The translations under genes and the position numbers were made by a program. This document shows, one piece after another, positions 12,850 through 23,426 of a stretch of 64,000 nucleotides of DNA. Positions within the stretch are counted from its first letter, which is position 1; every line of letters starts with the position of its first letter. The notes under the pieces are model-generated. The model was not told where the DNA came from, ran no database searches, and saw nothing but the letters and a program-made list of their open reading frames with translations. This stretch comes from Eustoma russellianum (lineage: Eukaryota > Streptophyta > Magnoliopsida > Gentianales > Gentianaceae): NCBI GenBank assembly GCA_036186865.1, contig AP025043.1, forward strand, positions 30,513,996-30,577,995, given 5' to 3'.

Positions 12850-13636
12850 TTCCCTCCTTCTTCAAAAGGATTCGACCTCGAATCTAAATTATCACCAAAA
12901 GGAGTAAGATCAGCAACGTTTAAAGTATGAGAAATTGAACCATACTCTCCGGAAGGTCAATAATGTAAGCATTATCTCCAACCTTTTGAAGTACTTTGAA
13001 AGGGCCATCTCCTCTTGGCATGAGTTTAGATTTCCTTTCTCTAGGAAACCTTTCTTTCCTTAAATACAGCCAAACAAGGTCACCTGGTTCAAATAAAACT
13101 TCCTTGCGTCCTTTGTTAGCTTGTTTTGCATACTGTTTGTTTTTCTTTTCAAGTTGTAGCTTAACCTTAGCATGCAATTTCTTAATCAGTTCATCTTTAT
13201 TCTTACCATCAATACTTGCACGTTCATGAACAGGAATAGGCACAAGATCAAGTGGAGACAAAGGATTGAAACCATATACAACTTCAAACGGTGAATGAGT
13301 GGTGCCACTGTGAACACTTCTAATATAAGTAAATTCAATATATGGAAAGCAATCTTCCCATTTCTTAAGGTTCTCCTGAATTATAGCACGCAATAATTGA
13401 GACAAAATTCTATTCACAACTTCAGTTTGACCATCTGTTTGGGGGTGAGCAGTAGTACAAAATAAGAGTTTTGTTCCAAGTTTACCCCACAACACACGCT
13501 AAAAGTGACTTAAGAACTTAGTATCTCTATCACTAACAATGGTTCTAGGCATGCCATGTAGACGTACAACTTCCTGAAAGAACAAGTTTGCAGCGTGAGT
13601 TGCATCATCAACCTTTTTATAAACTTTCCTTGGCTT
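12651..13636 (-). pseudogene. Gypsy1 integrase remnant with C-terminal tail reaching into the 3' LTR
   Basis: The integrase joins element DNA to the host chromosome. The piece begins within the core: VVRLHGMPRTIVSDRDTKFL carries the second catalytic Asp, then TAHPQTDGQTEVVNR, whose Glu is the third. The HHCC zinc finger and the first Asp are missing, because RNase H (near 13640) is joined directly to mid-integrase; this is an internal deletion. A TAG breaks the frame near 13500. After LVWLYLRKERFP and GPFKVLQKVGDNAYIIDLP a frameshift occurs near 12950. In the other frame the tail LDSRSNPFEEGGN runs through the polypurine tract and on into the LTR as GPLTRSKTKKLMHEVGAF, ending at TGA 12653-12651. 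Confidence 0.85.
12850..12862 (-). other. Gypsy1 polypurine tract
   Basis: On the minus strand the tract reads AAGAAGGAGGGAA and directly abuts the TGATGAGG start of the 3' LTR. It is the expected primer site for plus-strand DNA synthesis. It also lies within the open pol frame, coding the EEGG part of the C-terminal tail. Confidence 0.8.
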
Positions 13637-14870
13637 TTAAGGAACTTAAGACTTTCATGATCAGTATGAACCACAAACTCCTTATGTTGCAAATAATGTT
13701 GCCAAGTCTGCAATGATCTAACTAGTGCATACAACTCTTTGTCATAGGTTGAATAATTCAATTGTGCTCCCTTAAGCTTTTCACTAAAGTAAGTAATCGG
13801 TTGTTTAGACTGAGATAGTACAGCTCCTATACCAACACCACTAGCATCACATTCAATTTCAAATGTTTCATCAAAGCTAGGTAGTCTTAGAATAGGTGCA
13901 GAAGTTACCCTTGCTTTAAGATCATCAAAGGCTTTCTGTTGTGACTCTCCCCACTGAAATCCTACGTCTTTTTTAACAATCTCATTCAGAAGTGCAGCAA
14001 TAGTGAAAAAGTCCTTAACAAATCTTTTATAGAAACTAGCCAAACCATGAAAGCTTCTCACCTCTCAACAGTTGTGGGAATTGGCCATTCTAAAATTGAG
14101 TTCACTTTATCTTGGTCCATTTCAATTCCATTTGCACTAACCACAGATCCTAGAAACACAACTTTTTCCATACAGAAAGAACATTTCTTGAAATGTGCAT
14201 ATAATTGTTCTTTCTTCAATGCTTCAAAAATGCTTCTTAGGTGGCCTATGTGTTCATGCAAAGTCTTAGAGTAAATCAGGATATCGTCAAAATACACAAC
14301 AACAAATTTTCCAATGAATGCACGTAAGACTTCATCCATTAATCTCATGAAAGTACTAGGCGCATTAGTTAATCCAAATGGCATGACTAACCACTCATAC
14401 AATCCAAACTTAGTCTTAAATGCAGTTTTCCATTCATCACCTTCTTCAATGCGTACTTGAAAGTAACCACTTTTAAGATCAATCTTGGTAAAATACTTAG
14501 CACCATGCAATTCATCAAGCATATCATCAAGTCTCAGAATAAGGTACCTGTATTTTACAGTTATCTTGTTGATGGCTCTACAATCAGCACACATCCTCCA
14601 TGTACCATATTTCTTTGGTACAACAATCACATGAACATCACAAGGACTCATGCTTTCCCTCACCTTTCCTTTGGCCAAGAGTTCTACTTGGCGTTGAATT
14701 TCCTTCGTTTCAGCAGGGTTTGCTCTGTAGGCTGGCCTATTAGGCAGGACAGCACCAGGCATGAAGTCTATTTGGTGCTCAATTCCTCTTAAAGGCGGCA
14801 AACCAGAAGGTTCTTCTTCAGGAAACAGCCCTGAAAACTCATCAAGAAATGATACAACTCCACTAGGCAA
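13637..14870 (-). pseudogene. Gypsy1 reverse transcriptase and RNase H
   Basis: RT motifs occur in order: PPLRGIEHQIDF, NRPAYRANPAETKEIQ, KKYGTWRMCADCRAIN, FTKIDLKSGYFQVRI, LVMPFGLTNAPSTFMRLM, and the active site FVVVYFDDILIYS. The connection domain follows, with VVFLGSVVSANGIEMD. RNase H then starts with the catalytic-Asp segment FEIECDASGVGIGAVLSQ and includes SEKLKGAQLNYSTYDKELYA and VVHTDHESLKFL. A frameshift near 14058 separates RT from RNase H. RNase H is cut near 13640 by the deletion that removes its end and the front of integrase. The catalytic residues of RT are present, but the product would be truncated. Confidence 0.93.
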
Positions 14871-15241
14871 AGTGGAGGGTTAGTCACTCATAGAAAACAG
14901 AGACTCCTTAAACATCAAAACATAGACAATGTTCTTTGAGTTTATGGCATGTGAGACTTCACTTGTTTGGCAAAGAAAGCAAATTTCTTTTGAGATTTGT
15001 CTTCATCAATGTTTACTATCTCTTTGCCTTTAGACTCATTTTTCTTTCTTTCACTCTTAATACACTCCAGAAATTTCTTTTCTGCCTCTTTCTTCTTAGG
15101 ATCATTCATGTTCTTACACATTCTCTTTTGATCTTCAAATACCTTGTGTGGGGGTAATGCATGTAGCTTAAACAACTTATTGTTAAGCCTGAATGAATAC
15201 CTATTCAAGTATCCATCATAAGTAACTTTCTTATCAAACTG
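14871..15241 (-). pseudogene. Gypsy1 protease-RT linker
   Basis: A lysine- and glutamate-rich spacer between protease and RT (KKKEAEKKFLECIKSERKK) is readable in one frame from 15208 to 14942, preceded by a stop next to the LLGRP end of the protease segment. No catalytic motif is visible. Such charged linkers are usual between the PR and RT domains of this Gypsy group. Confidence 0.7.
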
Positions 15242-16924
15242 TCATGGTCTACCTAAAAGGAAATGACTTGCATGCATAGGAGCTACATCACATAAGATAT
15301 CATCTTTATACCCACCAATAGACAATAAGATCAAAACTTGTTTGCTAACACTCACTTCTCCACAATCATTCAACCAAGATAGTTTATAAGGATGTGGGTG
15401 GTTAAGTAATGGCAAATCAAGTTTTCTAACGAGTTCAACACTTGCCACATTAGTACAAGATCCAGAGTCAATAATCAAAGTACAAACTTTCCCTTTAATC
15501 ATGCAATGGATATGAAAAATGTTGTTTTTATGTTGATCTTGTTCATCAATCTTAATATGTGCATTAAGAGCTCTTCTAACAACCAAGAATTCTTTTGATG
15601 CAAGTTCTTCATCCTCACTCACACTTTCTTCATTTTCATCATGATTTTCCTCAACATTAACATGTTCCACTTCCTCATCATTAGAGTAATATTCATTAGA
15701 GTCTTCAATGAACATGATATGTTTAGGGTTGGGACATTGATTTGCAAAATGACCTTTACCTAAACATTTAAAGCATTGAATGTCTCTAAATCTAGTAGTG
15801 GAATTAGAAATGTTACCTTCAATCTTGTTTTTCCCTTTACCTAAGTTTTGTTGAGGTGGTTGAGGTGGTCTTTGATTTGGTTGAGTCTTGCCTTGGAACC
15901 CACGTCCTTGAGGTGCAATTCGTCTAAAACTTGTGTCTTGGTTCGTCCAAGGCGGCATTCTTGGATAGGATGAAGAATTAGCTCGAAAAGACAAACTAGA
16001 TTGAAGGGATTTACCTTGAGTTGTCTCTCAATCTTTTTAGCTTTATGAACCATGGAAGTCATATCAATATATGTGGTAAGTTCAACTCTGTTTGCAATTT
16101 TCTTGTTCAATCCAGCAAAGGAATCTAGCCATGGTAGCTTCCTCTGGTTCTTCAATGTTAGCTCTTATCAATAAGATCTCTAACTCTTTGAAATACTCAT
16201 CTACACTACTTTTTGCAAGTTTTGGTAGATGGTTCTTTCATAGTCTGAAGGAATGAATTTTTTTCTCATCTCAATTTTCATTTCTTCCCAAGTAGAGATT
16301 GGTGTTTTTTGGTCTTCTCCTTACGTTGTGTAGTTGATCCCAACAAATTAAGCCATAATATGCAAACTCTATAGCTTCATAGCGCACTTTAGTCAAATCA
16401 GTATAATTTGTACAAGAGTATATGAGATCTACCTTTTTCTCCCATTCAAAATATGCCTCAGCATCATTCTTTCCATGGAATGTGGGGATGTTCACTTTTG
16501 TTTTGATGAATTCATCTTCTTGTGGGTTATTCTTTTGATTCCCACGGTTTCGGAACTCGTTGTACTCTTCCTCAATCTTATAGTCATCAAACCTTTGATT
16601 TGGTTCTTCTTCTCTTTCATCAAAGGTCCTCATAGGTATGAAATCCCTATTAAGCCTTCTTCCTCTGCCTCTGCATCTTCCTCTTTCCAGAGCAAAAGTC
16701 CCACGGCTTTCAAGCCTATGTTCCGATACATGTGATATTTGTCCTTCATGTAAAGAATTTTCTGGATGAGATTTTGACTGTTTCTCTAGGCTATCTACAC
16801 GGCTACTCATCAATTTCATTTCCCACAACATCTTTTGCATTAGTTGTGCTAAATCGTCCACGTTTGTGGGCAATCTTTCTGCTTCTTTGTTAAGGCACAT
16901 GGTTCTCTCAGGTGTCTTATCCAT
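15242..16924 (-). pseudogene. Gypsy1 gag and protease
   Basis: The chosen start is the ATG at 16924 (MDKTPERTMCL, with a purine at -3 and G at +4); an upstream in-frame ATG at 16981 gives only a hydrophobic leader unlike gag. Gag builds the virus-like particle. Seen in order: heptad-like LMQKMLWEMKLMSSRVDSLE, an Arg/Gly-rich stretch, then the capsid-type segment KVNIPTFHGKNDAEAYFEWE. The frame is broken by stops and shifts between about 16270 and 16155 and again near 15994. The zinc knuckle CFKCLGKGHFANQCP (CX2CX4HX4C, all four ligands intact) is near 15740. Aspartic protease follows with active site LIIDSGSCTNVASVELV and the C-terminal HFLLGRP. It is defective as a polyprotein. Confidence 0.92.
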
Positions 16925-18524
16925 GGTACAATTACTTGAAATTGAACAAGAAAAAAAACAAAGAAAAAGGAAAACTAACACAAAGACAAAAGAAACTTGA
17001 TTATGTTAGTGGAAAACAGAAAAAAAGTGTTTGATCCTCTCTCTCTTTTTGGAGTTCACACAATCTTGTGTCTTATTGAGGAATCTGAGGCTAGAACAAT
17101 TCAAAAAAAACTTGCCAAGTAAGTATCAATTCCGATAACTTCAATCATGTAAAGTAAACTTTCTTCACAAGTCTCCTACCAATTCACTCACAATTCCAAT
17201 GTTATAAACAACAAACTTGGACTATACTAAGATTCAAAGAGAATTGAAACCAAATTTGATGTAATAGGTTGAGACAAATAAATGCTAAGGGGTTGCCCTG
17301 GGTAATCCTTAACTTAATATTAGGCCTTACGCAAGCTAGATGCAAGTGTGGATGAAGTAGAAGCACTCAAGTGTTCAAAAGTGAAAACAAATGGGTACTT
17401 TGGGTTTGTGAAGTAAACAAGACCAGTTCTTTTGCTTTTTTTTGCACTTTCGATTATTTTGTGCAAACTTTTCTTTGAAATAAGCTTCTCTTTCTTTCTT
17501 TCTTTTTTTCTTGTTCAAAGCTAATCAAAATGTATATATCTTGGTAATATTGATTGACAAGTCTTTGTGTGTTTGTTTTGGATAGATATGTTGATGTTTT
17601 TATGTGTAGTGGGCTGTCAAGTTGTTCAAGATGAACAAATTGATTTTTTTTTTGTCGAGGCTGCCAAATCAGATATTGAACACAAGAAAATGCAACTAAG
17701 CTCACCACACAATACAACTAAACAAACACAAAGTCTAAAACAAGATAAGAGCTTCGATAACAACAAGAATATAGATAGACCAAGGTAGATATATAAGCAG
17801 TGGAATGAATATAAGTAATGCGGAAAAGCTTCTAAACAAAGAACTTAAAGTCCAAGAAAGTGTCTAAACATAAAGAAATTGAAATCCAACCAAATGAAGT
17901 AAACAAACCATAAATCATCACAAAGAAATAATCTTTAAGTGTTTTATGATATGTTTGTCCTTAGTCCTTTCCAATTTCATATAGGTACAGCGTTACGGTA
18001 ATTTTTCAGAGTCCAATCCAACCTTATATCACCAATTTCATGCAGGTCCAGCGTTACAGTAATTGTCCATAGTCCAATCCAACCTTATGTCACCAATTTC
18101 ATGTAGGTCCAGTGTTACGGTAATTTTCCAGAGTCCAATCCAAGCTTATATCACCAAATGATAAGCTTGTATATCGATTTGATTGAGTTTTTTTGTTGCT
18201 TATTGAATCAGAAGAAACAAAGAAACTTGATAAACAACAAGAGGACACTTTTTCTTTGAATGATGGACAACAAAGAAACCAAGATGTAACAGAAAAAGAA
18301 GTGAATTTAATAGACAAAGCAATGAACTAGAAAACACATGGATAAACTTTTTTGGTTTTGGTTCTTTTTGTTTCTGAATTGTACAATTCAAAACAAGAAG
18401 AAGACACTAAACAAAATATAATTCAACCTTCTAAGAAGATGGTTGAATGGTGGATGAAGAGAAGAACAAAAGAAAAGAAAAATTGACACAGAGACATGAT
18501 AAGTTGTGTTAAAGAAAAACCTTC
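16925..18524 (-). other. Gypsy1 5' leader (untranslated)
   Basis: About 1.6 kb without a credible gene. It contains a block near 17240-17340 (on the minus strand GGATTACCCAGGGCAACCCC, preceding TTCTCTTTGAATCTTAGT) that is also present in the leaders of Gypsy2 (near 48690-48790) and G3 (near 30680-30790), so it links the three elements. It holds a 61-base triple repeat (17971-18152). The conserved block could be a packaging or translation signal, which is an inference only. Confidence 0.75.
17971..18152 (-). repeat. Three tandem copies of a 60-61 base unit in the Gypsy1 leader
   Basis: Units start at 17971, 18032 and 18092 with CCAATTTCAT, followed by AGGTCCAGCGTTACGGTAAT (one unit with TACAG, another with GTGTT) and the GTCCAATCCAA block. 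Copies differ at a handful of positions. Leader minisatellites of this kind are common in plant Gypsy elements; a function is unknown. Confidence 0.9.
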
Positions 18525-18536
18525 GCTCTGATACCA
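18525..18536 (-). other. Gypsy1 primer-binding site
   Basis: On the minus strand it reads TGGTATCAGAGC, complementary to the 3' end of plant initiator tRNA-Met, which primes minus-strand DNA synthesis. It lies three bases inside the 5' LTR end (18540). Confidence 0.93.
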
Positions 18537-18539
18537 CTT

Positions 18540-19742
18540 TGATACGTGCAGGAATGGACCTTTCTTTAACTCTAAAGCTTCTCCTCCAAGTACCTCCAAA
18601 TATGGTCTAGGCACAATGAAGATAGCTTCACCTTGCTTCCAAATAACTTGAAGAAAACCTTTTGAACATAAGTCCTCCAATGAGTTCTACATAACGCAAG
18701 CAAGATACCTCCCTCTTGGATGTTTCCCTCCCCGGAATTTTACAACTCTCACAAGGATGTTCAAGCCTTAAAAGGTTCTAGCCTTGATTTTGAATATGAA
18801 CCAAGAAAATACACAAGAATTACTCTTGAAGAAGAAGAAATTTTCATTGAAGGTGTGAGATTACAAAGCTTCTCTTATGTGCCTTTTGTAGGCAAAAATA
18901 TGACAAGACAACAAACTATCTTACAAATTGAAACATGATTGAAAAGACTAGACACTTCTAAAAACTATTCATGTAGGCTCCATAAAAACTAGTCTCGCAA
19001 GTCTTGAATGATGATTTTCAAAGTAGGTCCCTCAAGTACTATTCATGGAAGACTTTAAGGATTTGTCTTGAACTTGAAATCTTTTCTGGATTGTGACTGA
19101 TTTTTGGACATCTTCCAATTCGAACTAGGCCTTGCTTTTCCTTAGATAATTGTAGCCAATTGAGTTGAGAAAATAAGCATATAAAGTTCTTTGCATTTGC
19201 CCCAACCATTGAGGAGATACATCCAAATTACTGAAGGTATGTCACAGAATTCGGTAGAAACAGTACTTCTATTTGCATGCTCTTTTTGACTACCAAGACG
19301 ACCGATTTTGGAAAAGTACACAACATGAAAGTGTAGATCTTTGTCTTAGCTTTTCAACTCATCTTGCAACTCCTAATTTGTCCTTGTGTTAGAGAGGTAC
19401 GTCAATTCTACCAACACAGGTCATGCAGAAACTCACAATCTGAGATGGGCCTAAACTAATACAACATAAACATTTAAAAAACAAAACAAAGAACACATTC
19501 TATACTAATGATATTTTACAATGGTTCTAAAATTTCTTATAAATCATGTTTTAGGTTCAATAAGGTGAACCCAATGTATAAGTTCCCTTGGTTCATCTTT
19601 CACATGTTTAAATAGGAAGGCCCCCACTTCATGCATTAGTTTCTTAGTTTTACTTCTTGTTAAGGGTCCTTGATCTTGCATTTTTGTAAAATTATGTGCA
19701 TTCTCATTATCTTGGCATGGATGAGAGTTATGGACCTCATTA
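18540..19742 (-). repeat. Gypsy1 5' LTR (right)
   Basis: 1,203 bases. The inner end is TGATACGTGC (plus-strand view) three bases from the PBS. The outer end is CCTCATTA, mutated from the CATCA seen in the left LTR and followed at once by the GAAGA duplication. A 63-codon open frame on the plus strand (SHKDVQALKGSSLDFEYEP) is shared with the left LTR. It probably reflects common descent of the LTRs rather than a gene. Confidence 0.9.
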
Positions 19743-19747
19743 GAAGA
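19743..19747. repeat. Target-site duplication GAAGA, right copy (Gypsy1)
   Basis: It matches 11669-11673 exactly. The pair defines the Gypsy1 insertion and lets the interrupted G3 LTR be read across it. Confidence 0.8.
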
Positions 19748-19833
19748 TGTTGCAGGTGAAGATACAGGTTAAAAAGGGGACGAAAGGAATGTTCTTGTTT
19801 TGAAGACAAAGAGGATGTTTTAAAGAGGATGTT
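19748..19833 (+). repeat. G3 Gypsy 5' LTR, part 2 of 3
   Basis: A short island between Gypsy1 and the next insertion. Its GGAATGTTCTTGTTTTGAAG is similar in order and composition to the GAATGTTGTCTTGAGAAG block in the Gypsy2 LTR (near 45500, read on minus), which places it in the middle of a Gypsy LTR. Its last five bases, ATGTT, compare with AGGTT after LTR B at 28535-28539, a possible decayed target-site duplication. Confidence 0.5.
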
Positions 19834-22800
19834 TATGGTGCCCCGCACCCGAGCTGTGCCCATGTACGGTGCACCTGCCGTACTTTGATAAGGAAAGTAC
19901 AAGGCATCGATGCAATACCAGTAATATTCCATGATTACGCCATGGACTACTGATGAAAACATCAAACAGTGGTAATAAACAGGCGGAATTAAAACATTAA
20001 ACATCCATCGTCCATAGCGTCATACAAATTACAACCCATGAAATAAAGTCCTAAAATAATCCAAGTAGTCTATAGTACAAAGATCAAGTTATCAAAGTCC
20101 TAGTCGCCAGCATCTCTCAAGGGTAGGGCATCTGCGGCTTGTCCTCAACGTACTCTATCTCAGGCTCCTGAGGTTCTGGAAAATGATAAATAGGGAGTGA
20201 GTGATAAATCACCCAGCAAGTATCCCTCTAGTCTGCCAAAACACATCAAAACAACAAATAAGAATTTCAAACCTACAATAGTGAGATTTAAACATAATTA
20301 CATACCTGTTGAATCAAACCCTCACATGTTCCCATTGATACCATAATTCACTGTTCTACTTCCCGTCTATGCTAACCAGTTATTTACGACTTATAACGGT
20401 CTTATCACATTCCACATTGAAATGAATGCAATGCAACATGATGATATGTAGTGCAGAACAAAACAGAGTGATGCAGGACAAAACGGAATAAAACAGAACG
20501 GAACAGATCATAACAGAACAGAACAAAATAGAATATTAAGCCATGGCCTTTGCTTTCCTGTGCATGGATCGACCATCTACCTCCTAGCCTACTGAGGATG
20601 TTACGTACAGGTCCAGAAAATACCTCAATATCAGGTCCAGAACAGAACAATACCCCATATGAGTCCAGAACAGAACAATACCCCGGCTACCATAATAGGA
20701 TGTTATGCTCGGGTCCAGAATTGAATAATACCTCATATGGGTCTAGAACAGAATATATACCCTGATATCGAGTCCAGAACATATACATGAATCAAACATA
20801 AAGACAAATCGTTCGATAGGGGTTTTAAAAACTGTTTTATTTTTCTTTCCAAAATAGAAGCTTACCTTTAAAATAATGACATGACATTCATATGATGCAT
20901 AATGCAGTATGTGATGGGTTTCCAGGGTCCAAAACGTCCGTAGTGTCATATCCATAACGATTTTATTTATATCGCAAAGCTGAAAATTTCAGCTTTGTAT
21001 CATAACATTTTTTTCCTTGTTTTGACCCCTAAAAAGTTCCCTCTTGAAAAAAACCCTATAAATTGATTCATCTAAGTCTCTTATTATATAATCATGAATT
21101 GTATGCATCCTTGGGAAAATCTAGATGTCAAAACCGGACTGTTTGCACAAAAATACCAAAACATCCCACTGTTTCGGTTTCTATGCATATATAGCACCCC
21201 ACATCGTCTTTTATGACTCCCATTCACCCTCAACAGCCCCTAACATCCTAAGGATCAATTTTAGTTAGCCCTTAACTTCCTCTTTGTCAGTCTACCCATG
21301 TATAAATTTGGTCATGCCAAAATAATTTCACACGATCGACCAACAAATATAATGACTTTGCTTTTAGTGATTCCAAGCATTTCCTTGAGCCTTTTAACCA
21401 CTCCTAGTGGATACACCTTCAAAAACTTTTTCAATAGCTTCAAATAAACATAACCAAGCATTAGAATCTCACAAATATGCCACAAATAATAATGCATACA
21501 AAACAGCCCCACTTATGTGATTATCTTGTCACAAGAAATACTTTGTGGCCCTTAATTCTTATCAAACTTGGTCATGAGTCAAAGCAGTCCCTTATCCTTC
21601 TTTTTCAGTGAAACTCTAACATCAAAATGATCTTCAAACCACCTTAGAGGCATAAAAATTGGGCCCATTTATTCCTTTAAAGATTCCCATCAAGGCCGTG
21701 GGGTGTGTAGGGGAAATACACCCTCCAAATGCCTTTGTTACATCTTTTAACATGTGTTCTATCCTCCAAGTAATTCATTCACTTACTTAATGACCTTTTA
21801 GTCATGTCTTCATATGTATAAAGTCATTTCTTAGTCATTCATGGTCAAGAATAAAGACACACTAAAAACAGCCCCTAAACTTTCAATAACCGAATTACAT
21901 AACCATCCTTATGCTATTTAAATCATTCTAGTGGCTTGACGGTGTTGAGTCAACTATTCCTTCAAGGCTCCTCCAAAACAAAAACCGTGGGTTAGGGAAA
22001 GGAAAATCCTTTGATTTCCAACTTAGTTTACCTTATAGGATTAGTCCTTAGCCTAATTACTAAAACATCTTTCTATGTGCGTTCACATGCATCACAAACT
22101 TACTTTTGTGACCTTGCCCGAAAATTCCAGCATGGTAGTACAAGCAAGATTAAAGTCCTAAAAATACTAAATAATCTTACTCATGGCCCCTCAATGTCTC
22201 AAGAGGAATAAAGAAAGACTTGCCTTGTTAGCCTCAAAGTTATTGTCTTGAGTATTTAGTCCTTTCTAGAGCTTGAAAATCACCTCCCCTTGAAGTGTAG
22301 CATACGGTTTCCATGAATAGAAGTAAGGTGAGTGGAACCTATTTAAATAATGGATAGGGAGCTTAAAAGGGTATAGAGACCTTACCTTGATGGAGTTTGA
22401 GTGATGTTCTTAGCCTCCTAGAGTTCCTTCTCTTCTTGAACTTGAAAATACTCCAACGGGGATGAAGGAGGGACACAGGTTTGAGGAGGTTAGGTATAAC
22501 ACACTTACACTTGATAAAAAGCCTCAAGGAAGACAAGATTGGACTTTAAGAACTATATACATACCTTGCTAATTTGAGGACTAGTCTTGAAGACTTGAAT
22601 GAGTTGCTCTTGATATCTTTCCCTTATGGCCAGAAGTTGGGGAGTTTGGGAGGAAGATGGATGATAGTTGAGAGGTGAGAGAGTGTCTAGGAAGTGGTTA
22701 AGTAGTTAAGGAATTGTCTTGAATCCAATTAGGCTTCAAGAAAGGAGGGGGCCGGTTTAATGGGGGAAAAGAGGGTACAATAATGGCTTGTCTTGCATGC

Positions 22801-23426
22801 ATGGAAGAAAAGTAGTAATTAGGGTGGCTAGTTATTATGGAGAAGCCTTTTAGGAAGGAATTAAGTAAGTGGAAGCTTTTTGTCCCCTAAATATCAAAGG
22901 AGGAAATTCTTCTAGAGATTACAAGACTTGTGAGGGCCATTTTAGAGGGGAAGTGGCCGACCCTTAATGGGTATTTAGGTAACTTCTCGTTTTCCATGAT
23001 GCCCTAGGTTAATTCTATTTTATAATATTTAGAAAGGGTTATTTAAATAAATTGATTATTAAAATATTCATGGCTTATAATTTTATCAAAATTGCTACTA
23101 AAATTTCCGTCTATTGCCAATGCACATCTCATGCCAACTAAAGAAGATCACAATTATAATTAGGGCATTTACAGCAAAATTAATTATTAGAATATGCACA
23201 ACATAATTTTATTGCTACTAAAATTTCCAGGAATTGATAATATTTGTTTTGTACAGTTAGAAATTGTATCACAGCCAGGGTGGGTTCAACAACTGCCCTT
23301 ATTTCCTCCCCCATGATAATCGAGAAACGGGCCATCTATCTGTTGACGTGTTGACGGCCACTACATTTCCTTGTTTATGAAATGCATGCTTGGTAGTACG
23401 ACCCAGCCCGGGAGCGGGCTGCAACA
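19834..23426 (-). repeat. LTR A (3' LTR of the Tekay-like element)
   Basis: It begins TATGGTGCCCCGCACC (terminal TG mutated to TA; compare TGTGGCGTCCC in B and TGTGGTGTCTGC in C) and ends GGGCTGCAACA. The next bases, ATCCTCCCCTCTT, are the polypurine tract read from the minus strand. It holds a reiterated TCCAGAACAGAACAATACC field (about 20595-20780) and a perfect 21-base palindrome at 20976-20996. Short ORFs inside (60-80 codons) have no domain. Confidence 0.88.

Larger units (their letters stand above)
11674..19742 (-). mobile_element. Gypsy1: complete-length but defective Ty3/Gypsy retrotransposon
   Basis: An 8.07 kb unit on the minus strand, bounded by two LTRs and the GAAGA duplication. 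In element order: 5' LTR 19742-18540, PBS 18536-18525, leader, gag, protease, RT, RNase H, a deletion into integrase, polypurine tract 12862-12850, 3' LTR 12849-11674. The pol order (IN after RT/RH) and the GPLTRSKTKK tail coded inside the 3' LTR suggest a chromovirus-side lineage such as CRM, but no chromodomain was seen, so I leave the lineage open. It has many stops and frameshifts and is not autonomous. It sits inside the G3 LTR. Confidence 0.92.

Noticed and set aside
12996..14792. Plus-strand ORFs at 12996-13229, 14047-14274 and 14457-14792
   Set aside because: Antisense shadows of Gypsy1 integrase and RT.
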